From: Puccinia triticina
Lineage: Eukaryota; Basidiomycota; Pucciniomycetes; Pucciniales; Pucciniaceae
Length of the DNA stretch: 64,000 bases
NCBI RefSeq assembly: GCF_026914185.1
Contig: NC_070574.1
Span: 1,302,501 to 1,366,500, forward strand
Reading direction: 5' to 3'
The notes below the pieces were generated by a model. The model searched no databases. It was not told where the DNA came from and saw nothing but the letters and a program-made list of their open reading frames with translations. Each line of letters begins with the position of its first letter. Within the stretch, counting starts at the first letter, position 1. Position numbers and translations under genes: made by a program. Shown here piece after piece: positions 21,840 to 34,224 of the stretch.

Positions 21840-23042
21840 ATGCGCATTTCAAACCTGTCAGAATTTAGTCCTAGTAATGAGAAAGATACTACTGCTACTA
21901 AACCACACAAAGATGATTCTTGTCATGGAGATTTAGTTCCATTTGCGCTTGTGGGTCATGCAGCGACGTTTGATTACGAAGCCCTCAGGCGTTCTATTCC
22001 TGCTGAGATTCTCAAGGAACTGTACCATATCTCAAAATCCGAGGGGCCAGCGGGCATGCGTATGGATGATGGGGAACCCCAAACGTGGATTTTGGTAAAC
22101 AAGGACGGTAAGTCAACGGGGTTGAAAGTTTTGTTTGGTTCACATATGGCAACAACCTTACATCTGCGTTATACATTACATCCAGGCAAAATAGTACATG
22201 GTCCATTGACAGGTCCTTTGGATCAAGAACTCCTTGTCAGCTCAGTTGGAGAGGCCAAAAAAGCAGCCAGCGGGACTCACGAGGATTAGAATACTCCTGT
22301 CGTTGTGACCAGCCCATTCGAAAGTGCAGCAGATGATTTTTATTGCCTTTCAAACACAGGCAGCTGGACTAACTGACCATTTGTTTTTGTGCATGTAATC
22401 TGTCAGGGGTTGATCAACCATTCACGGAAGCCGAACTCAAAGGGGAAATGAGAACTCTCATATTTACCAGTTGATACCAAGGTTGTTGCCAACACTGGGT
22501 CGCTACGCTACGCTACGCTATTTCAGTGCTACGCGTTAGCGTAGCGGCAAAAAGCGCCCATCTATTTTGCATAGCGTTAGCGCGCTGTTAGCGCCGCTAC
22601 GCTGCGCTAATTTTCAGTGGCGCTAACAGCGCGCCAACTCTTTGTTAGCGTTAGCGCGCCACTACAGTCGCTACGCTACGCTGCGCTGCGCTACAGCGCT
22701 TTTAGCGGAAAAAAGCCCTTTTTTCCCGCTAAAGGCGCTGTAGCGCGCGCTCTTTTGCGCCCTGCATGCGTAGCGTTAGCGCAATTGCACGCATCTGCGC
22801 TAACGCTACGCTATCAGCTAAAATAGCTGCGCATCGCGTGCGCGTAGCGTTAGCGCATATGCGTGCAATTGCCCTAACGCTACGCTAAAAAATAGCGCAT
22901 TTGCGCTGCGTCACGCTACGCTAACCGCTATGTTTAGCGTAGCGACCCAGCGTTGTTGTTGCCCACCCAGCAAGCGCAACTCATTGAAAAGCTTCAAGAA
23001 GACCATGGTTATGGCAAGCCCATCAAGATGAACTGGACCAAC
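21840..23042 (+). pseudogene. Unknown gene, broken by stops and by a foldback insertion
   Basis: The open frame 21840-22289 (149 aa, ATG in context ATCACCATGC) starts MRISNLSEFSPSNEKD and includes HAATFDYEALRRSIPAEILK and DGEPQTWILVNKDGKS. After TAG at 22287 the same frame still reads protein-like sequence (NTPVVVTSPFESAADDFYCL). A likely acceptor (CTGTCAG) at about 22407 opens GVDQPFTEAELKGEM. The frame is cut at 22491 by a 464 bp foldback element and continues after it with QAQLIEKLQEDHGYGKPIK before a stop at about 23042. I recognise no domain. The late exons are inferred from coding-like composition. Confidence 0.45.
22491..22954. mobile_element. CpG-rich foldback element with 9 bp target duplication
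   Basis: A 464 bp segment starts AACACTGGGTCGCTACGC and ends with the inverse GCGTAGCGACCCAGCGTT. It is flanked by perfect 9 bp direct repeats GTTGTTGCC (22482-22490 and 22955-22963). The interior is almost entirely permuted GCTACGCTAACGC words able to fold on itself. It encodes nothing; the open frame in it at 22617 is low-complexity. A 9 bp duplication suggests Mutator-type mobilisation (hAT normally gives 8 bp); the superfamily is inference. Confidence 0.85.
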
Positions 23043-23577
23043 TAGTTGTTGAACTCTCCTTCTCAAATTTTAGAATTGTTTTAGAGATTTCCATTTGATG
23101 ATAAGTTGTACACCTGTGCTTGTGTGGAGTAGCCTCTAGTATTGCCTCCTTATCACCTCCTTGAGGTCTTGATTGACCTGAATTTCACTGTGTTTTGCAA
23201 ATGGATGTCCCAAAAGCTTGTACTTTTGGGTGCCATAAATTGAATTAAGACTACGGATATTGTGCTACCTGCTTTGATAGCTTGCTGCAGTGTGTTTGTG
23301 TCTTGCATTCAAATTACGCACGGAATATGAATGAGTGCCCCACTTCCTCTCTTCCTCAATCTTTTTTTACCTCAGCATTTGGATCAGCAATGTAGGATCA
23401 GTTATTAAATGATCGGAAGCATGATCCAAAATCAAAAAAGAGTGGATTCAATTTTTCATAATTTCAAGTAGGAAAGTAGACTAGATCAACAAAGAGCTCC
23501 TGCTGGAGAACTGCGTTGTTTAGATAATTAAATAAAATTGAAGTTCCTTTGCATCTCGCTGAACAAATTTGATTGAG
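22955..23577. other. Gap between convergent pseudogenes
   Basis: This holds the second target-duplication copy and the last codons of the broken gene (to about 23042). About 530 bp without recognised coding sequence follows, up to the stop codon of the minus-strand transposase at 23578. Confidence 0.4.
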
Positions 23578-26500
23578 TCAGTCACGATCAAGGGAAACCA
23601 TTGCAATGGTGGGAGTGTTCAGATTAAGGTAGAGCTCGCCAGGGTTATATTCAATCCATGCGCAATTAGAAACCACATCTTGAACATTGATTAGATAATC
23701 TTTGTCTTCATCATTAACCGGTAATCACACAGTAGCTTGCAGTTCAAATTCTTTCAGTTGGTCAAAAGGATTATGTTGAGATTGAGGGAGAGGTGGGAAC
23801 GGTTTGACCATGAGCCAGGTTTTGGTGAAGTTTTCCTTATCTGGAGTTGTTTGTTGATGGGTAAAGATCAATTAAATCTGCGCAAAGCGTAGTTGACTTG
23901 GTAACTCCGGCTTCAGTAACACTACACTATTCTTACGGTTAGCAGCCCACGTAGAAAAGGTGACATTGGCGTGGAGGAAGTGACGGTGCAAATATGGCAG
24001 TGAGATGACAACGGAGTGGTGCTTTCTTTGTCTCGACCACTCAATTCACTCCATACACTAGGCAATGCCCAGCGTCCATGCCCCTCTCTTGTGTTAAGCA
24101 AATCGGTAAGCTTTTGCGCTTCAGCGGTAGTAAGGAGGTCTGTAAGGGCAACATTCTGAGTTTTTCAAGGGGCTGTTGAGGAGGGTTCATAGAGTTCTTT
24201 CAGTTTGGGAATATGAGGCCGCAAGATTTCAGGAAAAGCCTTGGGAGAGTCTAATAATGCACGTAAGCTCCCTGCGCAACAGAAATGACGGAGGAATGTG
24301 ATTTCTAGTTCGCCTAAGCAAGAGAGAAAAAAAAAATAAAAAATCAGTGAAAAGGATTAGATTGATTGCAACAAGAATGTCAATGTCATAATTACCAATA
24401 TGATTGTTATGACTTGAAAGTAGAATTTGCCCCATTAGTCTTTCCATAGGAAATGACCACCAAGCACGAACAGTTCCAAATTTAGCCAGACATTCTCCTA
24501 AATGCATTGATAGATGGTGGTTGGGCGCGAGTGGACGATTGGGGAAAATAATGAGTGCACTTGTAAGGTATTTGTGAATGTGGTGATTGTATGATTCAAT
24601 ACGCTGCTTAGTCATTGAACGTCTCAAGGCAGTGTTGACAGCAGAGACCAAATGTGCAAAATTCTGTAACAATGAGACGTGAATGCAATTTTTGCTGTGT
24701 CAAATCTTCACCAAAACAAGCGGTAGTTGGATAAGGAAGAGGTTACGCCACTCATCGGCTTTGAGTTTTCCATAAGAAGCTTTTGCCAAAACAGGGACGT
24801 AACCGTTGATCCAAGAGGGAATGTTGATTTGAGGAAAGATGTTGTTGATCTGATCTAGCATGTTTGAATCAAAAACGCATTCATCCTTGGGTTCTTTCCA
24901 GATACCATCCCAACCAGAAGGAACATTGAAATAGTAGTTGTCAGGAGAGGTTTGTGAACCGTAAAGTTGGTTGATAAAAGGGACACCCTGAGGATTTGCG
25001 GGTGATTGATCTTCAGGTTTGTCTGGTTGTGTTGGAATGGGCTGTTTCTTCTGCCTCTTGAGCTCTTCTTTTGATAGCTGTGACAATTCTTTCCTTGTGA
25101 TAGGACGGTCATAATTGTCTTCCGGGTTTGTTGTTTTAGAACTCATCTCCCAAAAACGCATACAGTGCCATTTTAGTAGCCCAAGCAAAAGGTTATGCAT
25201 TGCGTCAAGACAATGAAATTCAACCAGTTTCCAAGAGGAGAGTTCAGTGAGCACTGAGTATCAGATCCCTTGCTCCTCAAATATGTTTCTTTGGTCTGCA
25301 AGGGATGCTGCATCACGTGAGGCGTGGGCCCATCGGATAAAGGTTTCAGATAATCTTGGAACCCAGGTAGACATGTCAAGAGTCTCAATTTCGTCTTTGC
25401 TGATGTAGCAGAAAGAGCACATATTGAGGTTTGCGGAATGGCCAGCAAAACCAATGGCACGTTGCATGGCAGGGAGATCTGCAAACACCGGAATCAGCGC
25501 GGCAAATATACGACGTCCTTTTGGATGGCGGGCCGTACTAGAGAGATAAACACCAGGCGTCCAAAGCTCCTGCAGTTGCTGGACAAGAGGATTGAGGATC
25601 CAGTTGGTTTGGGTGAGACTGGGTTCTGTAGGTCCTGGAGCTATACCAACCAGGTAAATGTTTTTGGGCAAGAATCGGATGGAAAATGGAAGGCTGAGGC
25701 AGACAAGGACCACAAAGGTAATTGAGGCGTATTTACCAGCTTTCTTGTTGCCAAAGGGGTTGATCCCATCAAGAAACAGTCCAAAAACGAGGTTTCCAGA
25801 TCGAGCTGTAAAAGGCGCTCCGTCAGGTCCTAGGAATTCTTTCCAAATTTGCAATCCTTGAATGTTGCAGAAAATTGAGCTGGGATTTTTGGGTGGGATG
25901 GAAAGGTCCAATTGGTCCTCTATGCCCTGGCGGGAGAAAAACCGTGCAAGCCATTCCAACAGTAACTGCAACCCAAAAAGCCGGTTGGGAACCTTTTTAC
26001 CATCTCGCATGCGGAAAAAGGGCTTTCCACATATATTTCGCTGGGTGTCGGACGTAAGTGTACAATTGATTGCTTCGCCATCAGGGTTGTCTGAGTCTTC
26101 TAGGGCATCCTCTTCATGGCGGCAGCGATTTGGGGCTTGGTCCAATGGATAGGTAGTAAAGAACTTTGAGCAGCAGTTGAACCAAATGATGGAGGGATCA
26201 ATACCAAGCCATTTGATCACACTATGAATGTTTTTTGGGAATTTAGCCAAGGGACTGGTTGTTGTTGGATCCAAGGTTTTACATAACAACAATCCGGTGG
26301 TCAGGCCTTTGCAATGCATGAGCTCGATCAAGTTGTGTTGCCTTTGCAACAACCATCCACTTGTGGCGTTGGCCGACAGCTGCAGAATAGTCAATATAGC
26401 CGTGATCAGGATGGAGTAAGTGAAAACCGGAGGCGTTGCATGGAATTTAGACATTGTAAAATGTGCTGGAATTCAGGAAAGTTAGTTCATTGAGATATAG

Positions 26501-27250
26501 GGGGAAACCACGTGAGGCATATCAAAACTAGAAGTGGGACTAACTAGTGGCACACTCTGGTGCAAATTTCTCTGCTTCCTTCTCGGTATGGTTGACTGGT
26601 ACACGCTCCTCGTGGTCCTTGTGGTTCTGCTCACCCGGTGATCTTAAGCGAGTAGCATTCTCTTCGTCCGATGGCATCAAGCAAGTTGCTTCTAAAGAGT
26701 TTGACAAAGCTTCTAACACGGATTAAAGCGGTGTGTGGGTATTGGTTTCCTTGGGATCAGCTGGAAGAACTTCTGAGAGAAAGAGAAAGACAAATGTAAG
26801 GATAAGAGGAATCACGATCAGACAGACAAATAAATTGCCAAGGTAATCTCACGCAGACTATGGCTTTTCTCTCCAACGGCTGGGGCACCTGTGGGGAGAA
26901 AGAAGCAAAGATTAATTGGCTGGTATAACGTGTATGGGGGAGACGGAACGGAAACGGAAAAAGAAATGTCATTCACTAGGATAGAATAACATATGACACG
27001 TACTATTATTGATAATGGCCAAAGTGGAACCTGATGCCTGACTGTGCGGAGCCAGAAGTCCATTCAAAAGAGTTGGAGGGAAATGGCCAGCCTCCTGGTC
27101 GGCTACTTGATGACGTCTTGCTGTTTGAGGTTCAACTCGTTGGCCCGGGAGCCAAATGCTCTGCCGTTCGTCAAAAAACTTCCGGGTTCCACATAAGTTT
27201 GTTATACAAGTGCAGACGGTTTGGGGCTTGACCTCCACTTGCTTTGGCAT
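23578..27250 (-). pseudogene. Tnp2-type (CACTA/EnSpm) transposase gene, decayed
   Basis: A CACTA-superfamily transposase performs cut-and-paste transposition in the nucleus. N-terminal exon from ATG 27250: MPKQVEVKPQTVCTCITNLC with a CxCx4C motif. The proposed introns are 26889-27003, 24664-24711 and 24314-24395, all GT-AG. An acidic linker lies near 26540-26770. The Tnp2 core is at 26454-25261: FGLFLDGINPFGNKKAGKY, LVGIAPGPTEPSL, LQELWTPGVYL. It continues after an in-frame TGA at 25261-25263, where family members have Arg (GI-R-YS), with FHCLDAMHNLLLGLLKWH. Beyond it come FPNRPLAPNHHLSMHL, RAWWSFPMERLMGQI, ELEITFLRHFCCAGSL and a C-terminus ending TIAMVSLDRD. Further stops and shifts lie after 24170. 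No CACTA-type termini were found around the gene. Confidence 0.85.
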
Positions 27251-27750
27251 GGTTCATTAAGGTGCTTGCCTACTAAAAAAAGGTTGTATATCTGGTTGGT
27301 CTGAATCACCATTCACCACCAGCATGCAGGTATGTATGTATACATACATGTATTTAAGTAAATACATACCTCAAGAAAGTAAATAATTCTGGATTGCTAT
27401 GTACACAGCGCTCATAGCGTGTGTTCATCTCTCAATAAGACCCCCAGTGAAAAATTTAGTTATAAGAATTTCAGAGCAGGCTTGGAATGACCTCAAACAG
27501 AAAATGGAAGCGGCAAGCATGTTCCTTGTCTTCAAGGCGTGAATAACTTTATTTAAAAAATACAAGCCGGAGGTGAACAATTTTGGTTATAACAAATACC
27601 AGGAGGGACTTAAGTTGAAGACCGATAAAGAAAGGAAAACTGTGGGAACTAAGATTTCCAAAGTATAGTCAACCAAACAGCCGGCATCTGACTCAATGCA
27701 ACAGCAATGTATTGAGAGGATTTAAAGAGACTCCGAATGCCTGCCTAGAA
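27251..27750. other. Intergenic, 500 bp
   Basis: This is the presumed promoter side of the transposase gene (minus strand) and the 3' side of the pseudogene at 27751. A short ATGTATGTATACATACATGTATTTAAGTAAATACATAC palindrome-like stretch lies at about 27331-27368. Nothing else is recognised. Confidence 0.4.
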
Positions 27751-28821
27751 TTAAGGGCCCTCAGCAATTTCTCCAGCCATCTCGACTTCAACTTCATCCT
27801 TTTCTTGCGTTTTGCCTAGCTCCTCAGACACGCAAATGTAGTAATGGACGCCCTCAAAGGCTGCGGTATGAGGGACAAGATCTTGCACAAATTGTTCATA
27901 GACACTTAACAGGACGGCTTTTGGCTGAGATCCTGGTAAAAAGATGTGCGGGCAGAAAAATTGAAGCGCGTATCAAAGCTCATCGCGGGTGAGATATCTG
28001 TGATAAGGGGCTGGCACAACGTAGGGTGGGCAAGTGAATGGAGGGGGATAACCTCCAACAGGAGGGGCCATGACGTGTTGGTGATAAGCAACAATTGCGG
28101 AATGTTTTGACATGGTCTCTGGGAGTTTGACCTTAGGCTTGAGTTCGGCAATGATGTCAAGTATTATTTCAACGGTGATGCTGGGGTTGTTGGGATTAAT
28201 CCCAGAGAGATTGATTGTGTCGCCCTTGCCATTGACATTACTTTCAGATTTTTGAGCCTTGCTAGTCACCAAGGCTTCCGTTTCTTTGAGCTCGTCCAGG
28301 TATGCGTCAAAGTGCGGCTTGACCTTTTCTAGGAACTGACCGACGAGAAAGCGTTTAGAAACGTAATTACGAGCCCCCCCAGAAGGTTTCCAGGACAGGT
28401 GAAAGTGAGTGATGACTTTGGTAAGAATCTTCTTGGTACATTGACGCTTTTCAAAATCAACCTCGCGCACCAAGAGAAAATGAAATTTCTCTGGAAGAGT
28501 CGCAATGAGGTCAAACCCTTTGGAATCATTTGACTCCTGATCTGCGAGGGACTCATTGTGTTCTAGTGCGTCCGTGAGATCCGGCGAGTCCTGTTGATCC
28601 GGCATAGTTGGCGGAGGCGTCTTCAAGGCAACTGACATGGGTTGATCTTCGGGGATCTTTGGCTTGTCCTTTGGTCGCTTTCCATGGTGCTGTGCTTGCA
28701 ACGGCCAGCAATGCCCCCCCAAAAGGCCTTTCCAGATGACCGCGCGCTGAGAGTTGGGCATTGTTGGCATGGGAAATCTGGCCGCAAATGGAGATGATAA
28801 AAACCAGGTATAAGTCGGCAC
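27751..28821 (-). pseudogene. Unknown protein next to the transposase, one nonsense codon
   Basis: The frame from 28821 (MPTYTWFLSSPFAARFPM) runs to TGA at 27973-27975, then continues open for another 73 codons to TAA at 27751-27753. The downstream part is clearly protein-like (FFCPHIFLPGSQPKAV, FEGVHYYICVSEELGKTQ, acidic tail), so the TGA is read as a mutated codon, probably Arg CGA. The central part includes LPEKFHFLLVREVDFEKRQC, KILTKVITHFHLSW and a Pro-rich stretch (APPVGGYPPPFTCPPYVVP). No domain is recognised. It lies on the same strand as the transposase gene and 500 bp upstream of it, so it could be an accessory gene of the same transposon. The start could lie in an upstream exon. Confidence 0.5.
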
Positions 28822-28837
28822 AATCTGCCCGCCTATC

Positions 28838-29191
28838 CAAGAACAGGAGACTTGCCTATATGTTTAAGTTTCTCAAAACCTCGGGCTGCGTACGAAAGCC
28901 GGTTCTGAATCCAAGTTGAAGTATCAAACCTAAGAAAAATTAGAAGCAAGCGTAAATAAGTCAATCAATTTCATTCTGGGCTGTGTAATAATGGGAGACT
29001 TGCCTATGTATGTATCTCAAATGTGTGAAAGCTGGTGTTATAAATCCGAGTTGAACTATTGAAGCTAAGAAGAATCAAATCACATATAAGTCAATCAATC
29101 CAATTGGGTCCCTATCCAAGAATGGGGAACTCGCCGCCTATATATATAGTGTTAGGAAGCAGCGGAAAAAATGCACGCAGCGGAGAGATTC
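28838..29191. repeat. Degenerate tandem repeat, about 140 bp period
   Basis: Two full units and a partial third share CCAAGAA-GGGGA/GAGACTTGCCTATAT, GTTGAA-TAT and AAGTCAATCAAT at about 28838, 28985 and 29110. Divergence is considerable. No function is seen. Confidence 0.5.
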
Positions 29192-30594
29192 AACTCTAAG
29201 TATCACAGATAAGTGACTGTCCAGGCAAAACGAGTTGTGATAAGCAAGCTAATCTCTTGGAATGGAGGGGATATGTAACAAAAGGCCACAAAGCAAACCG
29301 GTTGGGCAGTAATTTCAGACAAGCCAAGTGAATTCGGCCCGGGTTTGAATAATAGGAGACCTCAGGTAATTCAATGTCCGCCAAAAGGTGAGTGATCTCT
29401 GTTGCTGTCAGCGGAACTCTAAGTATCACAGATAAGTGACTGTCCAGGCAAAACGAGTGGTGATAAGCGAGCTAATCTCTTGGGGTGGAGGGGATATGTG
29501 TCAGCCTGTATGTAACTAACTGTGTCTGAGAGGGTTGTTACTATCAAGATGATGGTGTAAGATGCCAAGGATGGGCCAATGGGTTCGTGGTAAGACCTGT
29601 AAAAGGTTTCACTCTATCAGTAATCTTGACTGAGAGGCTTGCTCAATTAAGGCGCATCCAGATCAACACAGAGTGTTAATAGGCATCCAAGGAATAACTC
29701 AACTTGGGTTCGTGGTTTTACCTACAGAAAGGTAAGGGTAATCAAGAGTTGAGAGTATTCCTGAATTGAATGATGGGTGAGAATGAAAGCACTGTTTAAC
29801 TATAGTATGGGTTAAACTTTGCTGTAATAATATTCTGAGGGATAAACAGTCCTGAGGGTTGTGTTTATATAGAGGGGAAAAGAGCAGGAAGTAATATGAG
29901 GCGCTTGGAGGCGCTTCAGGACCAGGGGGGAGCTGGAAGCGCTCAAGGGAAGCAGATCCTCGTGAGGATCAACATTGGAAATGATCAGGGCAGTGTAATT
30001 ATCAGTACTGATCCTGGATCAGTAGCAGTGCACACTAGCTGATCATAACCAATCATTGATTCCATTCAGTGCTCTTTGAATTGGATTACATCATGTATTG
30101 TTTATGTAATTATATCATAACCAATATATTATGTAAATGGGGACTGAGGCGTAACAGGGGATAAATGAGTGATACCTGTCTTGGGGTATTTCACGTGTAC
30201 AGTAATATTACAATGTATTGTAATCTTGCTGTTGCACGTAACTTAACTCTCATAACAACAGTACATTATGGTAACTGTATTTAACTATGGTTATCTGTAA
30301 TGTAATGTATAACAGGAGTACATTCTTAAGCTTGTATCAAATGATATACATATGTAATAAAGGTGTAAAAGGAATGTACTATATGTAATGTGAACAATTG
30401 CAGGTACTTGGTACGTGTAAGTTACTGTGACACGTACTCTGTGGCTGACAATATGTAACAAAAGGCCAAAAAGCAAACCGGTTGGGCAGTAATTTCAGAC
30501 AAGCCAAGTGAATTTGGCCCGGGTTCGAATAATAGGAGACCTCAGGTAATTCAATGTCCGCCGAAAGGTGAGTGATCTCTGTTGCTGTCAGCGG
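29192..30594. repeat. 223 bp tandem duplication, second copy split by a solo LTR
   Basis: Copy 1 is 29192-29414. Copy 2 is 29415-29498 plus 30456-30594. Both total 223 bp and start AACTCTAAGTATCACAG and end TTGCTGTCAGCGG. They differ at a handful of positions. The minus strand of both copies keeps a similar open stretch (TATEITHL-ADIELPEVSYYS), so this may be the duplicated 5' part of a minus-strand coding region or coincidence. The word GGTTCGAATAAT resembles a tRNA B-box, but no tRNA folds. Confidence 0.75.
29499..30450 (+). mobile_element. Solo LTR of the gypsy chromovirus family
   Basis: A 952 bp LTR (TGTCAGCCTGTATG ... GTGGCTGACA) is flanked by the perfect 5 bp duplication ATATG (29494-29498 and 30451-30455). 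It aligns along its full length with the LTRs at 56434-57386 and 46693-48521 and is visibly more diverged from them than they are from each other. In functional terms the chromovirus reads on the minus strand of this LTR. Confidence 0.95.
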
Positions 30595-31396
30595 GTGGAA
30601 GGTGTATATAAAGGAAGTGGTTTGTGCCATGAAGGCACATTAATAAGGCCAATTGATCCAATCTGCATAAGAACGAAGGAACCTGATTGATATCATCCTT
30701 CTTTTGTCAAGCGATTGGATGGACGTAACATCTCAAGATGAATAGCATGCGGGTGTGTCCGCACTATTTTTTGGTTGCTTGATAATTTCAATCCAGCCTC
30801 TCATAAACCTTATGTAGGCGGCTGGATCATAGCATGAGGTTGGTACTAAATTAGTCCAGTCTTGAAAACGGACTACCTGGCCCAAAAGAACGACCGGACT
30901 TTGACACTTATAATTCAATATGGGCACCCCAAAAGCAAGTGAATAGGAATAGCATTAGAGCTGCTATGGCAAAAATGATGATTCCTCCTTTGCAATTCAA
31001 GCCCAAACCATTGGCACAACAGAAGCTGGTGGGTGAACGTGGGCAAAATGATATCCCTCCTTTGCAAGTCAAGTCACAAAGGAAGTTGATGGTGGGAATC
31101 ATTTTTTATTCCTTTGCAAGTTCGAAGCAAGCCCCTGGCGGCCCCCCCTTAAACATTGCAACTTAGCTAAGTGGAAGAAGCTCACCAGACCCCAAGAATA
31201 TTACTCAGGCAGATTTTGCTTAAGTAGGATTCTTTCTGACTACCCTTTCTTCTTGCTACCGTCTATAAAATTGCATCCGCTTGGTTTTTTTTTTCCTACT
31301 GCACGCCTACAACCGGTTCATTACCCCAGCCTCCAATTGATTTGTCCCATTTCCATCTGTCCTACCATTCCCAGCTGAAGCATTTTATACTGCCAA
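30595..31396. other. Intergenic; promoter region of the gene at 31397
   Basis: No gene is seen. Two imperfect copies of a CAAAATGATATTCCTCCTTTGCAA-type motif lie at about 30969-30993 and 31046-31069, with a third partial one near 31103. A pyrimidine tract and a TATA box precede the ATG at 31397. Confidence 0.4.
31264..31270 (+). promoter_or_regulatory. TATA box upstream of gene at 31397
   Basis: TATAAAA lies 127 bp before the proposed ATG (31397) and is followed by a T/C-rich tract, the arrangement of a fungal core promoter. It is assigned by position only. Confidence 0.45.
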
Positions 31397-33107
31397 ATGA
31401 GTTCTGACTCCGAACCCACCAACGGAAGTACCCCAACATCCGATCCCTGTTCCGGATCCAGTCCACAGGCCCACACGTCTGATTTTGAGCATTGTGAGAT
31501 GCGATTTTGGTTGATTTCATTGAACTCAGTTCATTGTGATCTGATTTGCCTATTTACTGCAGATGGGCACAACCCAATTGAGCAGCGCTTGCATGACCTT
31601 GAGGCACGTGTTGATACCCTCATACGCAGTTGTGGCATTTATGGACTGCCGAGTGTTGTCGATCAATTTGAAACCCTGGAACAGACCAAGGTGCTCATAC
31701 GTGGTTGTGGAATTTTTGAACTACCCCGTATTGCCAATTGAGTCGAAAATTTGGAACAAAGTCATACCATACTTGGTAAGTATTTTTATTAGCCTCTTAG
31801 TTACATCCCAGAACAAAAGAAGCTCAAATTGAGTTTTTGCGATTCAGCTGCTAGTATTTGGCGACGACCCCTCCAAAACAGGCTTTGGTTGCTGCACTCA
31901 AGAAATGCTGAATTTTGCGGTCAGTTTTTCAACATTTGTATTGGGCAAATATTTGGTGGATCCCTGCTCACAAATCCTTTCTTTGCCTCATGTCCCAGGT
32001 GAACTCAACCAATTTTTTGATTGATTGATGGAACTCAAAGATTGCATCAGGATTACGACATCGGATGATCAGCCTGGGACGGCCGCAGGCTTGGCGACTA
32101 GCTCGGCCGCAGGCACGGCGGCTAGCTTGGCGAATAGCCTGGCCACTGGCTTGGCAACTAGCTCGTCTCCTGTCTTAGCAACTCTCTCGGCCCCTTTCTT
32201 GGCGACTTGCTCGGCCCCCTTGGCGACTAGCTCAACCAGAGCCCTCCGAAATGACGGAGGAGACCAATGGTACTCGGAATTGGCGGGAAGCCAAGTAATG
32301 CTTATTGAAGAATTACATGGCCGAGTAGGTTCAGCTTTGGCTACGGCAAGATCTGGAAATTTCTCTGATGACGCCCGGGCCTCAATATCAGCCATGTATC
32401 AGGCCAAACTGACCAGCCTTTGTTTAAAGCAAATCGCATTAGTCAAGGAAGTCGTCGAAGATTTAGGAACCAGGATCTTTTTAGAAGATGCCCCCTTCTG
32501 GTCCGCAATACTAGACTGCCTGAGCCAAAGACCGGAATTTCAGCAAATTGACAGCGCACTGGCTCACATCCAACTCATGGTCCTGTTGCTGAAGAAAATG
32601 GGAATCCTCACCAAGACAGGAGACCCTGTGCTTTTGAATGTGCAGTGAAATGCACCAGTTGTTCAGCAACCTGACAATCCAACTGCCCCACCGCAAAGTA
32701 AGTGAGATCTCCGAGTACACAGCAATTGGCAGTTTTGTTGATCACCTCCATTCCATCCATCTTGGCCCCAGTGCCTACAGCTTCTCTCCCCCATGATCGT
32801 ACAAGGCAAAACGGCCCTTCCTCCATAACGGAAAACACACCTCCTGTTGCTGGGCCCCACCATTCACACACCCAACCAACCCTTGGAAGCTTTGGCTATA
32901 CCCATTGGCGTGGGCCACCGGAAAATCAAATGAGCCCCAAGGGTAAGAAGTCCGCTATTGTACAGCCTGGGAAGACCATCAATTCTTATCTCTACACTTG
33001 CTTCAGGTGTCCCAACCGCGCCATTGAAGTTGTCTTCCCCTGCTTCATCTCTGCCAAACGGGGACATTGAGTCACTTCTCCACCGCCTTCCATGTGGTCC
33101 AACACTG

Positions 33108-33163
33108 CCTGGGAGCTTCCCTGGTGAACCTGTCCTGGGAGCTTCCCTGGTGAACCTGTCCTG
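33108..33163. repeat. Tandem duplication of about 27 bp
   Basis: CCTGGGAGCTTCCCTGGTGAACCTGT occurs twice head to tail, within the Pro/Ser-rich 3' part of the broken gene at 31397-34248. Confidence 0.8.
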
Positions 33164-33399
33164 GGTGAAACCTTTAGCAACCCACGCTCCAGTATTCAAT
33201 CCATAGCCGCTCGCACGTTTTCTGCTCCCTCCTCCCTGCCCAGCGGCAACATGAACTCTATTCTGAGACGCCTTCGACGTGGTCTGACCCCGCCTGGTGG
33301 CCAAGCTGGTGCCTCTGGTATGAGTGACACCTCCAGCAACCCGGGCTCCAGAAAGCACTCCCAGGGCCCAGCTTACGGGGATATCTACTACAGCGGCAA

Positions 33400-34224
33400 T
33401 GTCAGCCTTAGAGTCAACACAGCTGACCTAAAAGCTGCCTTTTCTACCTTTTTACATATGAATTAATTAATATCTTTTTCATCTTAAGAGTTAACTTTGT
33501 TTTGACTTCATATTCTGTTTCCCCAAGCAATTTTAAACCTAGTTACAACTTACCACTTCTTTGTAACTCTACTCCTTCCCTGAGTTCTTGAGTTATGGCG
33601 CGCATGCGCAGTTGTGACGTGGCAGCGCTACCAAGCGCGCCAACCACTTGTACATATGTAATTATGTAAGCAAACTCTGAAAATTTTCGAAGTCAGGATC
33701 CCCCACTGCCTGAGGAGGATCTACAGACTTCAGCACACCAGAACCATACCCCAGAGACACCCAGGATCACTAACCAGAGGCCACTTCACTCCCAGTATCA
33801 CTACAGGATATTGACAGTAAGTACCCTCTTCTACTGACCTTGTTTATCTCAGAGGAAACTCTGTTGCTCTTGACTGCTCTCTCCCTGCTTCTGTTTCTCT
33901 CTTCTGCTTCAAAAGATCTATAGGTTATCTCCTTGTTATGACCTTTAAAACCAGAGCAGAGTAGTCATCCTACTTCTGAATCCCACCACCGTTTCCTTGG
34001 TGTGAGTGGAGAATGTTGCATCTCTAGCACAGTTGGCAGCCTACTTTTCTAAGTAGAGCTTGGCCCATATTAAATCAAATTCAAAAGATCTAGTTTCTCT
34101 CTTCTCAGTTTCTCTCTTCTATTTCTCTTCTCCTCACTGCTTGTATTTCTTTATCCCCAGAAATTCAACCGGTGTCCCCCTTTTTCTTTGTGTCCTGTTG
34201 TCACATAAGAGACTCAGGCCCACA
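33400..34224 (+). mobile_element. Solo LTR, family A
   Basis: An 825 bp LTR (TGTCAGCCTTAG ... CTCAGGCCCACA) is flanked by the perfect duplication GGCAA (33395-33399 and 34225-34229). It is about 110-130 bp shorter than the copies at 7589 and 10646, with internal deletions. It inserted near the end of the coding frame of the gene at 31397. Confidence 0.93.

Noticed and set aside
22617..22826. Open frame inside the CpG-rich foldback element
   Set aside because: Low-complexity product of permuted GCTACGC words; no start context or coding composition.
23578..28821. CACCAGG-type ends that would link the Tnp2 gene to the miniature element at 46925
   Set aside because: No pair of CACCAGGAAAA ends was seen around the gene; the CACCAGG near 25551 lies inside coding sequence.
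29310..29345. tRNA-like B-box word (GGTTTGAATAAT / GGTTCGAATAAT) suggesting a tRNA gene or SINE
   Set aside because: No cloverleaf, A-box at proper spacing or A/T tail could be found; the repeat is a simple tandem duplication.
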